NCBI GenBank assembly: GCA_017303795.1
Contig: JAFLBR010000005.1
Location: 124,001-188,000, forward strand
Length of the DNA stretch: 64,000 nucleotides
Direction of reading: 5' to 3'
Origin: Cytophagales bacterium
GTDB lineage: Bacteria > Bacteroidota > Bacteroidia > Cytophagales > Cyclobacteriaceae
Positions 43,280-53,584 of the stretch are shown here, one piece after another; the stretch's first letter is position 1; every line of letters starts with the position of its first letter. Under the pieces are notes generated by a model. It ran no database searches and was not told the DNA's origin. It worked only from the letters and a program-made list of their open reading frames with translations. The translations under genes were made by a program, and so were the position numbers.

Positions 43280-43984
43280 ATGGACAATTTAAAAAATCAA
43301 ACGCTGATCCAACTCAACCGTGTCAGCAAAACATTCACCGTTGCATCCGGTCAGTTCAAGGCGCTGAATGATGTAAGTCTCGCTATTCCAAAAGGCAAGT
43401 TGATCGCAATCACTGGTAAGTCAGGCAGTGGCAAGTCAACATTACTTAATATCATCTCTGGTATTGACAAGCCAACCGAAGGAACTGTTTCGATCAACGG
43501 CATTCATGTTGAGAAACTTTCTGAAAGCGAACTGGCCTCGTGGCGCGGTAAAAACATTGGAGTAGTATTTCAATTTTTCCAATTGCTGCCTACACTTACC
43601 ATTCTGGAAAACGTGATGTTGCCAATGGATTTCTGCGACAGCTATCCTAAAAAGGAACGAAAGGAAAGAGCGTTAGCATTATTGGAACGTGTGAACATTA
43701 AAGAGCAAGCAGATAAATTTCCATCCACACTATCGGGTGGACAGCAACAACGTGCTGCCATTGCACGAGCCTTAGCGAATGACCCGCCCGTGATTATTGC
43801 TGATGAACCTACAGGTAATCTTGATTCACACACCGCTACAGCTATTTTTGAATTATTCTCTTCGCTTGCTCAATCGGGTAAGACCGTCATCATCGTTACC
43901 CACGAAAAAGATTTTGCCTCTTACTTCGAGGACATGATCGCGATTTCAGACGGAAGAATTGTAAACGAACTTGTAAACGCCTGA
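43280..43984 (+). CDS. LolD/MacB-type ABC transporter ATPase
   Basis: A 234-residue ATPase with Walker [10 protein letters not shown] (about 44-52), signature LSGGQQQR and Walker [13 protein letters not shown], plus the H-loop [11 protein letters not shown]. The sequence is of the LolD/MacB/FtsE type that drives FtsX-fold permeases. The partner permease begins two bases after its stop (43987), so they form one exporter. Confidence 0.92.
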   Translation: MDNLKNQTLIQLNRVSKTFTVASGQFKALNDVSLAIPKGKLIAITGKSGSGKSTLLNIISGIDKPTEGTVSINGIHVEKLSESELASWRGKNIGVVFQFFQLLPTLTILENVMLPMDFCDSYPKKERKERALALLERVNIKEQADKFPSTLSGGQQQRAAIARALANDPPVIIADEPTGNLDSHTATAIFELFSSLAQSGKTVIIVTHEKDFASYFEDMIAISDGRIVNELVNA

Positions 43985-43986
43985 TC

Positions 43987-46389
43987 ATGAAAACAAGATA
44001 TTGGAAAGTTATCCGTGATCTTACCTCGGACTATTCTAAAAACCTGATGCTCGTTTTAGCCATTGCACTTGGCGTGTTCGGTATTGGCTCGATACTCGGT
44101 GGTTATGCAGTAGTGAACCGGGAAATGACAAGCAACTACATGAGTACAACACCAGCTTCTCTCACTATTGAAGTAGAAGATGGTATTACAACAGGCTTAC
44201 TGGACAGTGTACGAAAATTCCCCGGCATTAAAGTAGCGGAAAGACGTGCTACTGTTGGCGGACGCATGAAAGTCGATGACCGCTGGTATCCCATCCTGCT
44301 TTTTGTTATGGACGATTTCAATCAGCTTACACTAAACAAGTTTCATCATCTCTCCGGTGCAGCTGATCCCGCAGAAGGAACCATGCTGATTGAGCGAACC
44401 TCTCCTTCAGTGATGGATGCCTATGAAGGTGATAAAATTATCATAAGAACTCCGAACGGTGAGCCTCAATCAATTTCCATAATAGGTACTGTTCACGATC
44501 CTGGTTTGCCTCCAGCATGGCAAGAGCAAGCCGGGTATGCCTACATATCGATGGCCACCTTAAAGGAGCTTGGAGAAACACAAGACTTTGATCTGTTGAG
44601 AATACAAGTGAGTGAAAATGAAAACTCAAGAGAACACTTAACAAAACAGGCAGAAGTACTTTCGGATTGGCTGACGAAGAACGGGCACACAGTTCATGAA
44701 ATACAAATACCACCCATCGGAATGCATCCGCATCAAAGTCAGATGAATGCTGTGCTTTCCATCTTCACCGTATTCAGTTTTATGATTTTGATTTTAGGAT
44801 CAATACTGGTGGCTACATCAATGGCAACTCTGATGGTAAAACAAGTGCGGCAAATCGGAGTGATGAAAACCATTGGCGGCACATCCTTTCAAGTGGCAAA
44901 ACTCTACTTGTTTATGATGCTGGTGTTATGTGTAGTTGCGCTTGCTATTAGTATTCCGCTAAGTCGTTTGGTGGCTGCTATTTTCTATTCGCAGATTGCC
45001 ACCTTGCTGAATCTTGAAATCACTGACAACAGCATTCCGCTTTGGGTTCCATTGATTCAGATCAGTTCAGGTATTGTAATTCCCTTCATTGCTGCGGCAG
45101 TACCTGTCATTCGAGGTAGTCGCATATCGGTGCGCAAAGCATTGGATAACTATGGTGTTGAAAACAAGAATCGAACTGGTTCGTGGTTTAGTCGATTGAT
45201 TTCAAAGTTTGACTTTCTTAGCGATACTTACCGGCTTTCATTGCGAAATGCGTTCAGACAAAGAGCAAGGTTAATCCTCACACTTGGACTTCTCGCTGCC
45301 GGTGGAGCTATGTTCATGACAGCTTTAAACGTTTCAGAAGCTTGGGACAAGAACTTAAAGCGAATTTATGTGCAGCGTTTATACGATCAGGATGTTAAAC
45401 TCAATGACCGGATAAATTCTGATTCGCTTGTGAATCGAATCAGTACAATGGACGGAGTCAAGGTTGCCGAGGGTTGGGATTATTCCGCTACTTCCGAAGT
45501 TAAAGAAAGTGACTATGAAATTACCCGAACCTATCCCGACAAGGGGCACGGAAGTTTTGTGATGCAGGCATTGCCATTGCCTACACAACTCCTCAACCCC
45601 ACCATTACTGAGGGACGCTGGTTAAACACTCCCGGTTCAAACGAAGTAGTCTTGAATCAAATGGCAAGAAATGAACGAACCAAGCTTGGTGACATGATTG
45701 CATTGACCATTGAAGGGAAACCATCCCTTTGGAAAATTATCGGATTCACCGAAGACGTTGGTTCATCGGCTACTGCCTATGTATCGCTCGAAACATTTTC
45801 GAAGATCAATAACACGCAAGGTAAAGTGAAGATGCTTCGTGTTGCCTACCATGATCGTTCCCGCGACTTTGCTTCTGTTAAAAGTAAAGAATTGGATGGT
45901 CTATTGGAGCAACAAAAGATCAGTGTGAGTTCAATTACTCCGGTATGGTTGCTTCACAATGCAGTAGCGGCACACATGAAGGTATTGGTGAATTCATTAT
46001 TGGCAATGGCTATTCTCATGGCACTGGTCGGTACACTTGGGTTAATGTCAACCGTGAGTATGAACGTATTGGAACGCACACGAGAGATTGGTGTAATGCG
46101 CGCCATCGGTGCAACACCTGTGAAAATCCGAAACCTGATTGTGTGGGAAGGGCTGACTGTTGGTGTGATTAGTATTGTCATTGCGTTTGTTATTTCATTG
46201 TTACTCTCCTGGTACATGGGCGAGTTCATCGGTCACATATCATTCAGAACGCCATTGACGCTTACGATTTCAGCGCTGGCAATCGCCATCTGGATCGTTA
46301 TCGTTCTGGTGGGTTCCTATGTGGCCACCATCTTCCCGGCACGAAGATCTAATGTAGTGACCACGCGTGAAGCATTGGCTTACGAATAA
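43987..46389 (+). CDS. FtsX-domain ABC permease
   Basis: An 800-residue inner-membrane protein with two FtsX blocks, each ending in a MacB-like membrane bundle: SILVATSMATLMVKQVRQIG with IGVMKTIGG, and TVSMNVLERTREIGVMRAIG near the C-terminus. The large loops between helices face the periplasm. It pairs with the ATPase just upstream and probably exports or extracts a lipid, lipoprotein or peptide. Nothing visible ties it to copper except location. Confidence 0.88.
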   Translation: MKTRYWKVIRDLTSDYSKNLMLVLAIALGVFGIGSILGGYAVVNREMTSNYMSTTPASLTIEVEDGITTGLLDSVRKFPGIKVAERRATVGGRMKVDDRWYPILLFVMDDFNQLTLNKFHHLSGAADPAEGTMLIERTSPSVMDAYEGDKIIIRTPNGEPQSISIIGTVHDPGLPPAWQEQAGYAYISMATLKELGETQDFDLLRIQVSENENSREHLTKQAEVLSDWLTKNGHTVHEIQIPPIGMHPHQSQMNAVLSIFTVFSFMILILGSILVATSMATLMVKQVRQIGVMKTIGGTSFQVAKLYLFMMLVLCVVALAISIPLSRLVAAIFYSQIATLLNLEITDNSIPLWVPLIQISSGIVIPFIAAAVPVIRGSRISVRKALDNYGVENKNRTGSWFSRLISKFDFLSDTYRLSLRNAFRQRARLILTLGLLAAGGAMFMTALNVSEAWDKNLKRIYVQRLYDQDVKLNDRINSDSLVNRISTMDGVKVAEGWDYSATSEVKESDYEITRTYPDKGHGSFVMQALPLPTQLLNPTITEGRWLNTPGSNEVVLNQMARNERTKLGDMIALTIEGKPSLWKIIGFTEDVGSSATAYVSLETFSKINNTQGKVKMLRVAYHDRSRDFASVKSKELDGLLEQQKISVSSITPVWLLHNAVAAHMKVLVNSLLAMAILMALVGTLGLMSTVSMNVLERTREIGVMRAIGATPVKIRNLIVWEGLTVGVISIVIAFVISLLLSWYMGEFIGHISFRTPLTLTISALAIAIWIVIVLVGSYVATIFPARRSNVVTTREALAYE

Positions 46390-46540
46390 ACCTTTAAACC
46401 ATGAGAAAGACAATTGACATTCACTACAAGCTCAAGTCCGAAGCTTTGAAAATCATTTCAAGTTGCATCGGCAAGTACTAACGGTAACTAACCTGTAAAT
46501 GACCTTTTTTATTAGGTCATTTCAGGTTATGTTTGCACAG

Positions 46541-46933
46541 ATGAACAGGCGCATTGCCATATTTTTCTTATTTTCTCTTGCTTATGGCGCATTATTGGCT
46601 CATAACCTTGTTCCGCACGTCCATCAACAGGAAGTTACTGGGCATCATGCCGGCCATCATCATCATGATCATGAGGAACAAGATGAAGAAGGAGCACTCG
46701 GCTTGTTGTTGGCACAGGTTGTTCATCTACCCGGCTCGACTGACTCGTTTGTTAGTCACACCACAAGTTCATTCTTCAAGGTTTCAACTCCTGTATTTTT
46801 AGTACCTGTTTCGGAATTTCAAATTCCTTCCATCATTGTTTCCGCACCGAAACATCCACCGTCTTTCCGGGAAGAAAGAGTACTTAGTTTTTCAGTTACC
46901 AACGCTTCACTTCGGGCACCTCCGGTGGCCTAA
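46541..46933 (+). CDS. His-rich membrane-anchored protein at the head of the czc-like operon
   Basis: Started at the ATG at 46541 (MNRRIAIFFLFSLAYGALLA), giving 130 residues; the frame to 46499 adds only 14 unlikely residues. A hydrophobic helix is followed by a His cluster (HVHQQEVTGHHAGHHHHDHE) and a mostly beta remainder ending in LRAPPVA. Proteins of this shape precede CzcB/CzcA genes in Bacteroidota. It may buffer Zn, Co, Cu or Ni at the envelope. I know no named family. Confidence 0.7.
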   Translation: MNRRIAIFFLFSLAYGALLAHNLVPHVHQQEVTGHHAGHHHHDHEEQDEEGALGLLLAQVVHLPGSTDSFVSHTTSSFFKVSTPVFLVPVSEFQIPSIIVSAPKHPPSFREERVLSFSVTNASLRAPPVA

Positions 46934-47026
46934 TCAGACAATTCTTTTTGTCTTATTGATTTTTCAATCACCTGGTTTCAGGTGATGTCTCATTATTTTA
47001 TTCTCCAACATATTAATCATTTAACC

Positions 47027-47254
47027 ATGAAAAAGTTATTCATTCTATTTTTTGCAGTATCTCTATTTACAATCTCTTGTGGTAAGAAAGCAGAACAAGA
47101 AGGCACTCACGTGCATGACGATGGCAGCGTACACGATGACCATGCCGTTGACACAACCAAGCAGGAAGAATTTACAGTACCGGGTGATTCAACGGCAACC
47201 GATTCTACAGACCATGCGAAGCAGCACGAAGCAGGCGAAGAACATAAGCATTAA
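47027..47254 (+). CDS. Small Asp/His-rich lipoprotein
   Basis: A 75-residue lipoprotein started at the ATG at 47027; the frame to 46982 is not needed. MKKLFILFFAVSLFTISCGK gives a lipobox (TISC). The mature part is almost all polar with many His and Asp residues (HVHDDGSVHDDH, HAKQHEAGEEHKH). It looks like a metal-chelating surface or periplasmic lipoprotein of low complexity. Its stop lies four bases before the CzcB start. Confidence 0.7.
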   Translation: MKKLFILFFAVSLFTISCGKKAEQEGTHVHDDGSVHDDHAVDTTKQEEFTVPGDSTATDSTDHAKQHEAGEEHKH

Positions 47255-47258
47255 TCCG

Positions 47259-48752
47259 ATGAATAAAATCGGATATGTAATCATCATAACTCTCGCAGTC
47301 CTGATGGGCTGCGGGGGTAATCCTTCCAACAATGCTCCTGCGAACGGGCTTACCTCACTGTCATACACACTCTATACTGACAAGACAGAATTGTTTGTGG
47401 AGTTCAATCCATTGATAGTAGGAACCACCTCTAAGTTTGCAGCACACCTCACAAAGCTGGGGGAAAATTTCACTGCACTCACGGAAGGAACGGTAACGGT
47501 TAGCCTCATTATGGGTGATAAGGGTGTTCGTCACACCGAAGAGGCACCTGCATCACCGGGAATTTACCGGCTTGCGTTGAAGCCATCTTCAGCAGGGAAA
47601 GGCAGTTTAGTATTCGACATTAAAACAAAAGACTATACCGATAAGATAGTATTGGATAATGTTACTGTGTTTACTACTGCTGAAGCAGCGATGGCAGCGG
47701 CACAACCAGAGCCATCTTCTAGCACATTATCGTACCTGAAAGAGCAGGCATGGAAAGTGGAATTTGCCAATGCGCCCGTTTACGCTCAACCGTTTCATGA
47801 AATCATCAAAGCGTCAGGTGAAATTTTATCAGCACCGGGTGATGAGGCTATTATCACGGCCAATGCCAATGGTGCGGTTAGTTTTGCTGACAATAATTTT
47901 ACGGTAGGATCTCTAATAAGTAATGGTCAGGCTTTGTTTATACTCGGTGGGTCGTCTAACGTGGTTGACAATACGGAAAGCAGATACAAGGAAGCTAAAG
48001 TGAATTACGAAAAAGCAAAGCTTGATTATGAACGGGCTTCCTTATTAGTAAAAGAGAAGATAGTTTCTGAGAAGGACTTTCTTGCTACTAAAGCAGCGTA
48101 CGAAAATGCCGAGATTACCTATAACACCTTGGCTAAAAATTATTCCCCTCGTGGTCAGCGCATCAATGCTCCTTTAAGGGGATACCTGAAAAATGTTCTG
48201 GTAAGCGAAGGACAATACGTAACAGCAGGTCAACCATTGGCAACCATATCGCAAAATCAAAAGCTGAGGTTAAGAGCAGAAATATCGCAACGGTATTATT
48301 CAAAACTTGCCTTTGTCAAGTCTGCCAATTTTAAAACGGTGTATGATGGTAAGGTATATGATACGCAATCACTCAATGGCAAACTTGTTTCTTATGGTAA
48401 GAATGTAAATCAGGAAGAACATTTAATTCCGGTAGTATTTGAAATTGATAATCGCGGAGAAATTATCCCCGGCTCACTGGTAGAAATCTTCATGCGATCT
48501 AATACCATCGCGGATGCTTTAGTGGTTCCTGTTTCTGCCTTGGTAGAAGAACAAGGTACTTTCTATGCCTATGTTCAAACAGCCGGAGAAAGTTTTGAAA
48601 AGCGAGAACTAAAGCTTGGTGGTAGTGACGGGCAACACGTGCAAGTACTTTCCGGTATCTCTAACGGTGAACGTGTGGTTACGAAAGGATCATACCAGGT
48701 GAAATTAGCAACGATGTCAGGGGCAGTACCTGCACATGGTCACGAACATTAA
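47259..48752 (+). CDS. CzcB-type RND periplasmic adaptor lipoprotein
   Basis: Started at the ATG at 47259, which gives the lipoprotein leader MNKIGYVIIITLAVLMGCGG; the longer frame to 47052 runs inside the preceding gene. It is 497 residues. An N-terminal beta domain (about 30-150, LFVEFNPLIVGTTSKFAAHL) precedes the membrane-fusion core with a helical hairpin (KEAKVNYEKAKLDYERASLL) and lipoyl parts. It ends in AHGHEH. It links the RND pump at 48765 to TolC. The N-terminal extra domain is common in czc-like operons of this phylum. Confidence 0.88.
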   Translation: MNKIGYVIIITLAVLMGCGGNPSNNAPANGLTSLSYTLYTDKTELFVEFNPLIVGTTSKFAAHLTKLGENFTALTEGTVTVSLIMGDKGVRHTEEAPASPGIYRLALKPSSAGKGSLVFDIKTKDYTDKIVLDNVTVFTTAEAAMAAAQPEPSSSTLSYLKEQAWKVEFANAPVYAQPFHEIIKASGEILSAPGDEAIITANANGAVSFADNNFTVGSLISNGQALFILGGSSNVVDNTESRYKEAKVNYEKAKLDYERASLLVKEKIVSEKDFLATKAAYENAEITYNTLAKNYSPRGQRINAPLRGYLKNVLVSEGQYVTAGQPLATISQNQKLRLRAEISQRYYSKLAFVKSANFKTVYDGKVYDTQSLNGKLVSYGKNVNQEEHLIPVVFEIDNRGEIIPGSLVEIFMRSNTIADALVVPVSALVEEQGTFYAYVQTAGESFEKRELKLGGSDGQHVQVLSGISNGERVVTKGSYQVKLATMSGAVPAHGHEH

Positions 48753-48764
48753 TATTCAGAATTC

Positions 48765-51700
48765 ATGCTCAATAGAATTATAGATTTTTCGCTGGGTAAT
48801 CGCTTGTTGGTGATGATTATTTCAGCCTTGCTGATTGGCTGGGGCACCTATACGGCAACGCGCATGGAGGTGGATGTTTTTCCTGACCTCACGGCTCCCA
48901 CAGTAGTGGTACTCACCGAAGCACATGGCATGGCGCCAGAAGAAGTAGAACGTCTTGTTACGTTTCAATTAGAGACCGCTGTTAATGGCGCAACGGATGT
49001 GCGCAGGGTGCGTTCCTCTTCATCAGCAGGTATCTCCATTGTATGGGTTGAATTTGAATGGGGTACTGACATTTATCAGGCGCGACAAATAGTAAATGAA
49101 AAATTAATTGCCGTTACTTCCAAGTTGCCTCAAGGTGTAGGCAACCCCACCCTTGCACCCAACTCTTCGATCATGGGTGAAATCATGCTTATCTCCATAA
49201 CAGCGGATAGCACCAGCATAATGGATTTGCGCACACTTTCGGATTGGTCGATACGACCTTTACTACTGGCAACGGGAGGTGTTTCGCAGGTGGTCGTGAT
49301 TGGTGGTGAGTACAAACAGTATCAGATATTGGCATCGCCTCAAAAAATGAAATACCATGATGTTACCCTGAGCGAATTACTCAAGGCTGCACAGGAAGCA
49401 AATAAGAATGCGGCTGGTGGTTTCATGAATGAATACAACAACGAATACATCGTAAGTGGTATAGGCCGCACCACCGACATAGAAGAGTTAGGCAAAACAG
49501 TTGTTAAAACTGTAAATAGTTCGATTATAAAAATTGAGGATGTGGCCGAAGTAAAAATTGGTGCGTCTCTAAAGATTGGTGATGGATCATTGAAAGGCAA
49601 CCCGGCAGTAATTCTTACTGTAATGAAACAGCCGAACACGAACACACTTGAATTGACGGAAAAAATTGATGCGACATTGGCTGACCTCTCTACCAATTTT
49701 CCTGACGATATAAAAATCAACACAAAAATTTTCAGACAGGCCGATTTCATTAATGCCTCTGTCTGGAATATTCAAAAAACATTAATAGAGGGTTCCATCT
49801 TTGTTGTGATTGTCCTCTTTCTTTTTTTAATGAACTGGCGCGCAACAGCTATTTCATTGATTGCCATTCCCATTTCGTTACTTACGGCCATCCTTACATT
49901 GAAGTGGCTTGGGTTCAGCATCAATACCATGAGCCTTGGCGGGATGGCGATTGCCATTGGCGATCTGGTAGATGATGCCATCATTGATGTGGAGAATGTA
50001 TTCAGACGTTTAAAAGAAAATGCCAAACGACCGGAAGCAGAAAAGCAAAGCAAACTGAAAGTGATTTATGATGCTTCGGTAGAGATTCGTTCATCCGTTA
50101 TTCATGCTACGTTCATCATTATAGTAGCCTTTATTCCCCTGTTCTTTCTTTCCGGAATGGAAGGAAGATTATTAGCACCTCTTGGCATTGCCTTTATCGT
50201 TTCGCTGTTTGCTTCTTTAGTAGTGGCCATTACACTTACACCTGTATTGTGCAGCTATCTGTTAACCGGAGATCGCATGTTGTTAGGTCAGCATAGAGAA
50301 AGTTGGTTGGTGCGCAACCTCAATTACTATTATGAAATAGCCATTTTAAAAGCCATGCAATTCAAAAGAATTGTGATTGGTGTGGCGGTAGCACTATTTA
50401 TCGGTGCTGTCATTATTATGAGCGGCCTGGGCAGAAGTTTTCTTCCCGAATTTAATGAAGGCTCGTTGGTAGTAAGTGCCGTGAGTTTACCGGGCATATC
50501 GTTGGAAGAAAGTAATAAGATTGGAACCCGAATAGAGAATGCGCTATTGCGAGTGCCTGAAATAAAAATAACTACGCGCAGAACCGGGCGGGCTGAATTG
50601 GACGAACACGCACAAGGCGTAAACGCATCAGAAATAGATGCTCCGTTCACACTCACTGATCGGAGTCGTGCAGCGTTCATGCAGGATGTAAGAGATAAAT
50701 TGGCAATGGTTTCCGGAGCGAACATCACCATCGGTCAACCCATTGGTCATCGTATCGATCACATGCTTTCTGGCACAAGGGCTAACATTGCGATAAAGAT
50801 TTTTGGAAATGACCTAAATAGGTTATTCACCCTCGCCAATGCCGTTAAAACTTCTATTGATGGCACAGAAGGCCTGGTTGATTTGAGTGTTGAACAGCAA
50901 ATAGAAATTCCACAAGTACAGATAAAGGCCAACAGAGAAATGCTGGCTAAGTATGGAATTACCATTGGTGAGTTTGCCGAGTTTGTGGATGTAGCTTTTG
51001 CGGGAGAGAAAGTATCTGAAATCTACGAAGGCAATAAACGTTTCGATTTGATTCTGAAGTTCAATGATGACAATCGCGGTAAAATTGAAAACATCCGTAA
51101 TACATTTATCGACACGCATGATGGAAAGAAAATACCGCTTCACTATGTGGCAGATGTTGTTTCTACATCCGGCCCCAATACCATTAACCGCGAGAATGTG
51201 CAACGCAAAATTGTTGTCTCCGCTAACGTGGCTGGACGTGATCAGAAAAGTACGGTAGAAGAAATCAGAGCGAAGATTCAAAAGTCGGTTACTTTGCCGG
51301 AAGGTTATCGCATTGAATACGGAGGACAATTTGAAGCGGAAGCAGAAGCTTCTAAAACATTGTTCTTTACTTCAATATTTTCTGTACTGGTAATTTTCCT
51401 ATTGCTATTTCAGGAATTTAAAGACGTTAAAGTATCAACGATTATATTACTGAATCTTCCGTTGGCACTAATCGGAGGTGTTGCCAGCATCTGGCTCACA
51501 TCCGGTATCATCAGCATTCCCGCTATCATCGGTTTTATTACATTGTTTGGTATCGCTACCCGAAATGGAATTTTGCTCATATCGCATTACAACACCTTGC
51601 AACAACAAGGCACAGGTTTGTATGAGTCCATCATTCAGGGATCAAAAGACAGACTAAGTCCTATTCTAATGACCGCTCTTACTGCGGGACTTGCCCTGAT

Positions 51701-51848
51701 TCCGCTAGCCATAGCTGGCGATCTTCCTGGAAACGAAATTCAAAGTCCGATGGCCAAAGTCATTCTTGGTGGATTACTTAGTTCTACACTGCTTAATATT
51801 TTCATAGTACCTATCGTGTACTACATCACTCAAAACAGGAAATCATGA
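48765..51848 (+). CDS. CzcA-type heavy-metal RND pump
   Basis: A full-length pump of 1027 residues: LNRIIDFSLGNRLLVMIISA at the start, two large periplasmic loops and 12 membrane helices. The TM4 proton-relay segment is GDLVDDAIIDVEN (about residues 399-411), richer in acidic residues than the CusA half-gene at 36738 (GVIVDNGIIMAEN). Specificity may therefore differ, possibly divalent metals (Zn/Co/Cd/Ni) instead of Cu(I). It overlaps the TolC gene by four bases. Confidence 0.92.
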   Translation: MLNRIIDFSLGNRLLVMIISALLIGWGTYTATRMEVDVFPDLTAPTVVVLTEAHGMAPEEVERLVTFQLETAVNGATDVRRVRSSSSAGISIVWVEFEWGTDIYQARQIVNEKLIAVTSKLPQGVGNPTLAPNSSIMGEIMLISITADSTSIMDLRTLSDWSIRPLLLATGGVSQVVVIGGEYKQYQILASPQKMKYHDVTLSELLKAAQEANKNAAGGFMNEYNNEYIVSGIGRTTDIEELGKTVVKTVNSSIIKIEDVAEVKIGASLKIGDGSLKGNPAVILTVMKQPNTNTLELTEKIDATLADLSTNFPDDIKINTKIFRQADFINASVWNIQKTLIEGSIFVVIVLFLFLMNWRATAISLIAIPISLLTAILTLKWLGFSINTMSLGGMAIAIGDLVDDAIIDVENVFRRLKENAKRPEAEKQSKLKVIYDASVEIRSSVIHATFIIIVAFIPLFFLSGMEGRLLAPLGIAFIVSLFASLVVAITLTPVLCSYLLTGDRMLLGQHRESWLVRNLNYYYEIAILKAMQFKRIVIGVAVALFIGAVIIMSGLGRSFLPEFNEGSLVVSAVSLPGISLEESNKIGTRIENALLRVPEIKITTRRTGRAELDEHAQGVNASEIDAPFTLTDRSRAAFMQDVRDKLAMVSGANITIGQPIGHRIDHMLSGTRANIAIKIFGNDLNRLFTLANAVKTSIDGTEGLVDLSVEQQIEIPQVQIKANREMLAKYGITIGEFAEFVDVAFAGEKVSEIYEGNKRFDLILKFNDDNRGKIENIRNTFIDTHDGKKIPLHYVADVVSTSGPNTINRENVQRKIVVSANVAGRDQKSTVEEIRAKIQKSVTLPEGYRIEYGGQFEAEAEASKTLFFTSIFSVLVIFLLLFQEFKDVKVSTIILLNLPLALIGGVASIWLTSGIISIPAIIGFITLFGIATRNGILLISHYNTLQQQGTGLYESIIQGSKDRLSPILMTALTAGLALIPLAIAGDLPGNEIQSPMAKVILGGLLSSTLLNIFIVPIVYYITQNRKS

Positions 51849-53023
51849 CACGATTCACCATAGCGTTTCTTCTACTGACAGTTTGCATTCATGGATTTGC
51901 TCAGCCCTCAATCGACAACGTTTTGCGGGAGATTGAAAGGAATAACAAATCACTTCAATCCGAAAAGCAATATTGGGAGGCAGAGAAACTGTCTTATCGC
52001 ACGGGACTTAATCCGGAAAACCCGAAGGCTGAGTATGATTACCTGCCGGGCTCACCTGCCGGTGCCGGAATTCAAACCGACATGAGCATCACTCAGGCAT
52101 TTGATTTTCCAACTGCGTATGGAAAACGAAGGAATGTTTCGAAAGAGCAGGTTCAACAGGCGGAGTACAAGTTTCAGGTTAAGCGCCAGGAAATTTTATT
52201 AGAAGCCAAACTAATTTGCCTTGAACTGGTACACCGAAACAAATTGTCAGAACAACTCTCGCAGCGATTACAAAATGCCTCCAGGCTCGTGGAGGCAACT
52301 AACCAGAAGGCGACTCAAGGCGAAACCAATGTGCTCGACCTGAATAAAATCAAATTACTCAGACTAGAGATCAAGAATGATCTTGAACGAAATGAAATGG
52401 CTGTGGTAAACTTGAAGCAGAAGCTTACGGAGCTAAATGGAAATGTTATACCTGACATGAACGTATTGACGTACCCTTTGCTACAAACATTGTCTGCGTT
52501 TGAAACACTCGACAGTTTGATTGAAGCAAATGACCCCATTGTAAAAGTGTATCAGCAGGACGTGAACATTGGTGCAGGGCAATTGGCTCTTTCAAAATCA
52601 ATCACGTTGCCGAAGCTGGAAGCTGGTTATCATTATCAAGCGATTCTAGGTCAGCGTTATCAGGGGTTTCACATAGGCACCTCTATTCCGCTATGGGAAA
52701 ACAAAAACAAAGTAAAGGCCCAGCGGGCCAGATTATCCTTTAACGAAAGTCAGGTACAGGAACATCGCATCGAGCACCATTCACGGAACAGGCGGGTATA
52801 TGAAAGTTATTTACACTGGCGGAACACAGTGAGTGAGTATCAGGAGTTGTTGACGGCCTCCAACAACGAAGTATTGTTGACAAAGTCATTTGAAGCAGGT
52901 CAAATTTCGCTGATAGAATATTTGATGGAAGTGCGGTACCTGTACGATGCTGTTGAGCGATTTCTTGGAGCCGAAAATGAACTGTATACTACCGTAGCAG
53001 TGCTTTACAAATTTGAATTGTAG
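51845..53023 (+). CDS. TolC/CzcC-type outer membrane efflux protein
   Basis: A 392-residue protein with a Sec signal (about 1-19) and outer membrane efflux repeats (KQYWEAEKLSYRTGLNPENP, HRNKLSEQLSQRLQNASRLV). It starts within the pump's last codons (ATGA), ending a four- or five-gene efflux operon. It forms the outer-membrane duct of the CzcCBA-like pump. Confidence 0.88.
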   Translation: MTRFTIAFLLLTVCIHGFAQPSIDNVLREIERNNKSLQSEKQYWEAEKLSYRTGLNPENPKAEYDYLPGSPAGAGIQTDMSITQAFDFPTAYGKRRNVSKEQVQQAEYKFQVKRQEILLEAKLICLELVHRNKLSEQLSQRLQNASRLVEATNQKATQGETNVLDLNKIKLLRLEIKNDLERNEMAVVNLKQKLTELNGNVIPDMNVLTYPLLQTLSAFETLDSLIEANDPIVKVYQQDVNIGAGQLALSKSITLPKLEAGYHYQAILGQRYQGFHIGTSIPLWENKNKVKAQRARLSFNESQVQEHRIEHHSRNRRVYESYLHWRNTVSEYQELLTASNNEVLLTKSFEAGQISLIEYLMEVRYLYDAVERFLGAENELYTTVAVLYKFEL

Positions 53024-53102
53024 TGCTTGGTATCACTTGATTTCAAGCAAAATCGAAGAACGTGCAAGTGGCAGTCCAATAAAACCTTCTGAAGTGTGTA
53101 AA

Positions 53103-53128
53103 GGAGGCTAGCACAATGTCTGGCCTCC
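53103..53128. terminator. Hairpin between convergent operons
   Basis: GGAGGCTAG (53103-53111) pairs with CTGGCCTCC (53120-53128), a 9-bp stem with one G-T pair and an 8-base loop. It lies between the TolC gene end (53023) and the convergent HMA gene end (53145). The following T-runs are short, so termination would be modest in either direction. Confidence 0.5.
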
Positions 53129-53144
53129 ATTTCCACCCGCAGGT

Positions 53145-53351
53145 TTATAGTGCTTCAGCTTTATATCCAGCCTTCTCTACTGCCTCGATAACTTTTATTG
53201 TATCTTTTTCACCGAGTACAGTCAGAACTTTTGACGGGTTGTTATAATCAACTTCCCAATTGTCTTCACCTAAAGCTTCATTCAGGAAGGGAGTTACTTT
53301 CGCCACACAGCCTGAGCACTTTATGGTTGTTTTGAATTTTGTAGTTTCCAT
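53145..53351 (-). CDS. HMA-domain metallochaperone (CxxC)
   Basis: A 68-residue protein, one HMA fold. The metal site is IKCSGCVAKV with Cys12 and Cys15, and the C-terminus has the usual EAVEKAGYKAE. Such CopZ-like chaperones carry Cu(I) in the cytosol to CopA. It is the last gene of a leftward group with another HMA gene 11 bases upstream. The leading residue before CSGC is Lys instead of the usual Met-Thr. Confidence 0.85.
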   Translation of the reverse strand: METTKFKTTIKCSGCVAKVTPFLNEALGEDNWEVDYNNPSKVLTVLGEKDTIKVIEAVEKAGYKAEAL

Positions 53352-53362
53352 TTTATAAATAA

Positions 53363-53569
53363 TTAAAGAGTTCGATTTACCACATTGTATCCAGCTTTCT
53401 GAATTGCCTGTATCAATGCATCCTTCGTTAATCCGTTGTTGAGTTCAATCTCCGCCTTCGTAGGTGCAACTGACTTGATACTTCCACCGATTGCTTTCAC
53501 TGCGTTGGTGACAGTCATTTGGCAATGAGTGCTTTTCATATTGGGGATCGTTAGATGTATTGTTTCCAT
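53363..53569 (-). CDS. HMA-like protein lacking the first Cys of CxxC
   Basis: A 68-residue HMA-fold protein (METIHLTIPNMKSTHCQMTV, ALIQAIQKAGYNVV). At the metal loop the expected C-x-x-C reads S-T-H-C, leaving one Cys (16) next to a His. This could be a His/Cys site or a lost metal site. It lies between the flavoprotein gene (15 bases upstream) and the regular HMA gene. Confidence 0.75.
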   Translation of the reverse strand: METIHLTIPNMKSTHCQMTVTNAVKAIGGSIKSVAPTKAEIELNNGLTKDALIQAIQKAGYNVVNRTL

Positions 53570-53584
53570 AAATTGTTCTGTTTT

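Noticed and set aside
46401..46481. 26-codon frame (MRKTIDIHYKLKSEALKIIS...) after the ABC permease
   Set aside because: No membrane segment, motif or coupling that would support it as a real peptide.
49130..51329. Several long minus-strand frames inside the CzcA gene
   Set aside because: They run antisense through a strongly conserved pump and have no family features.
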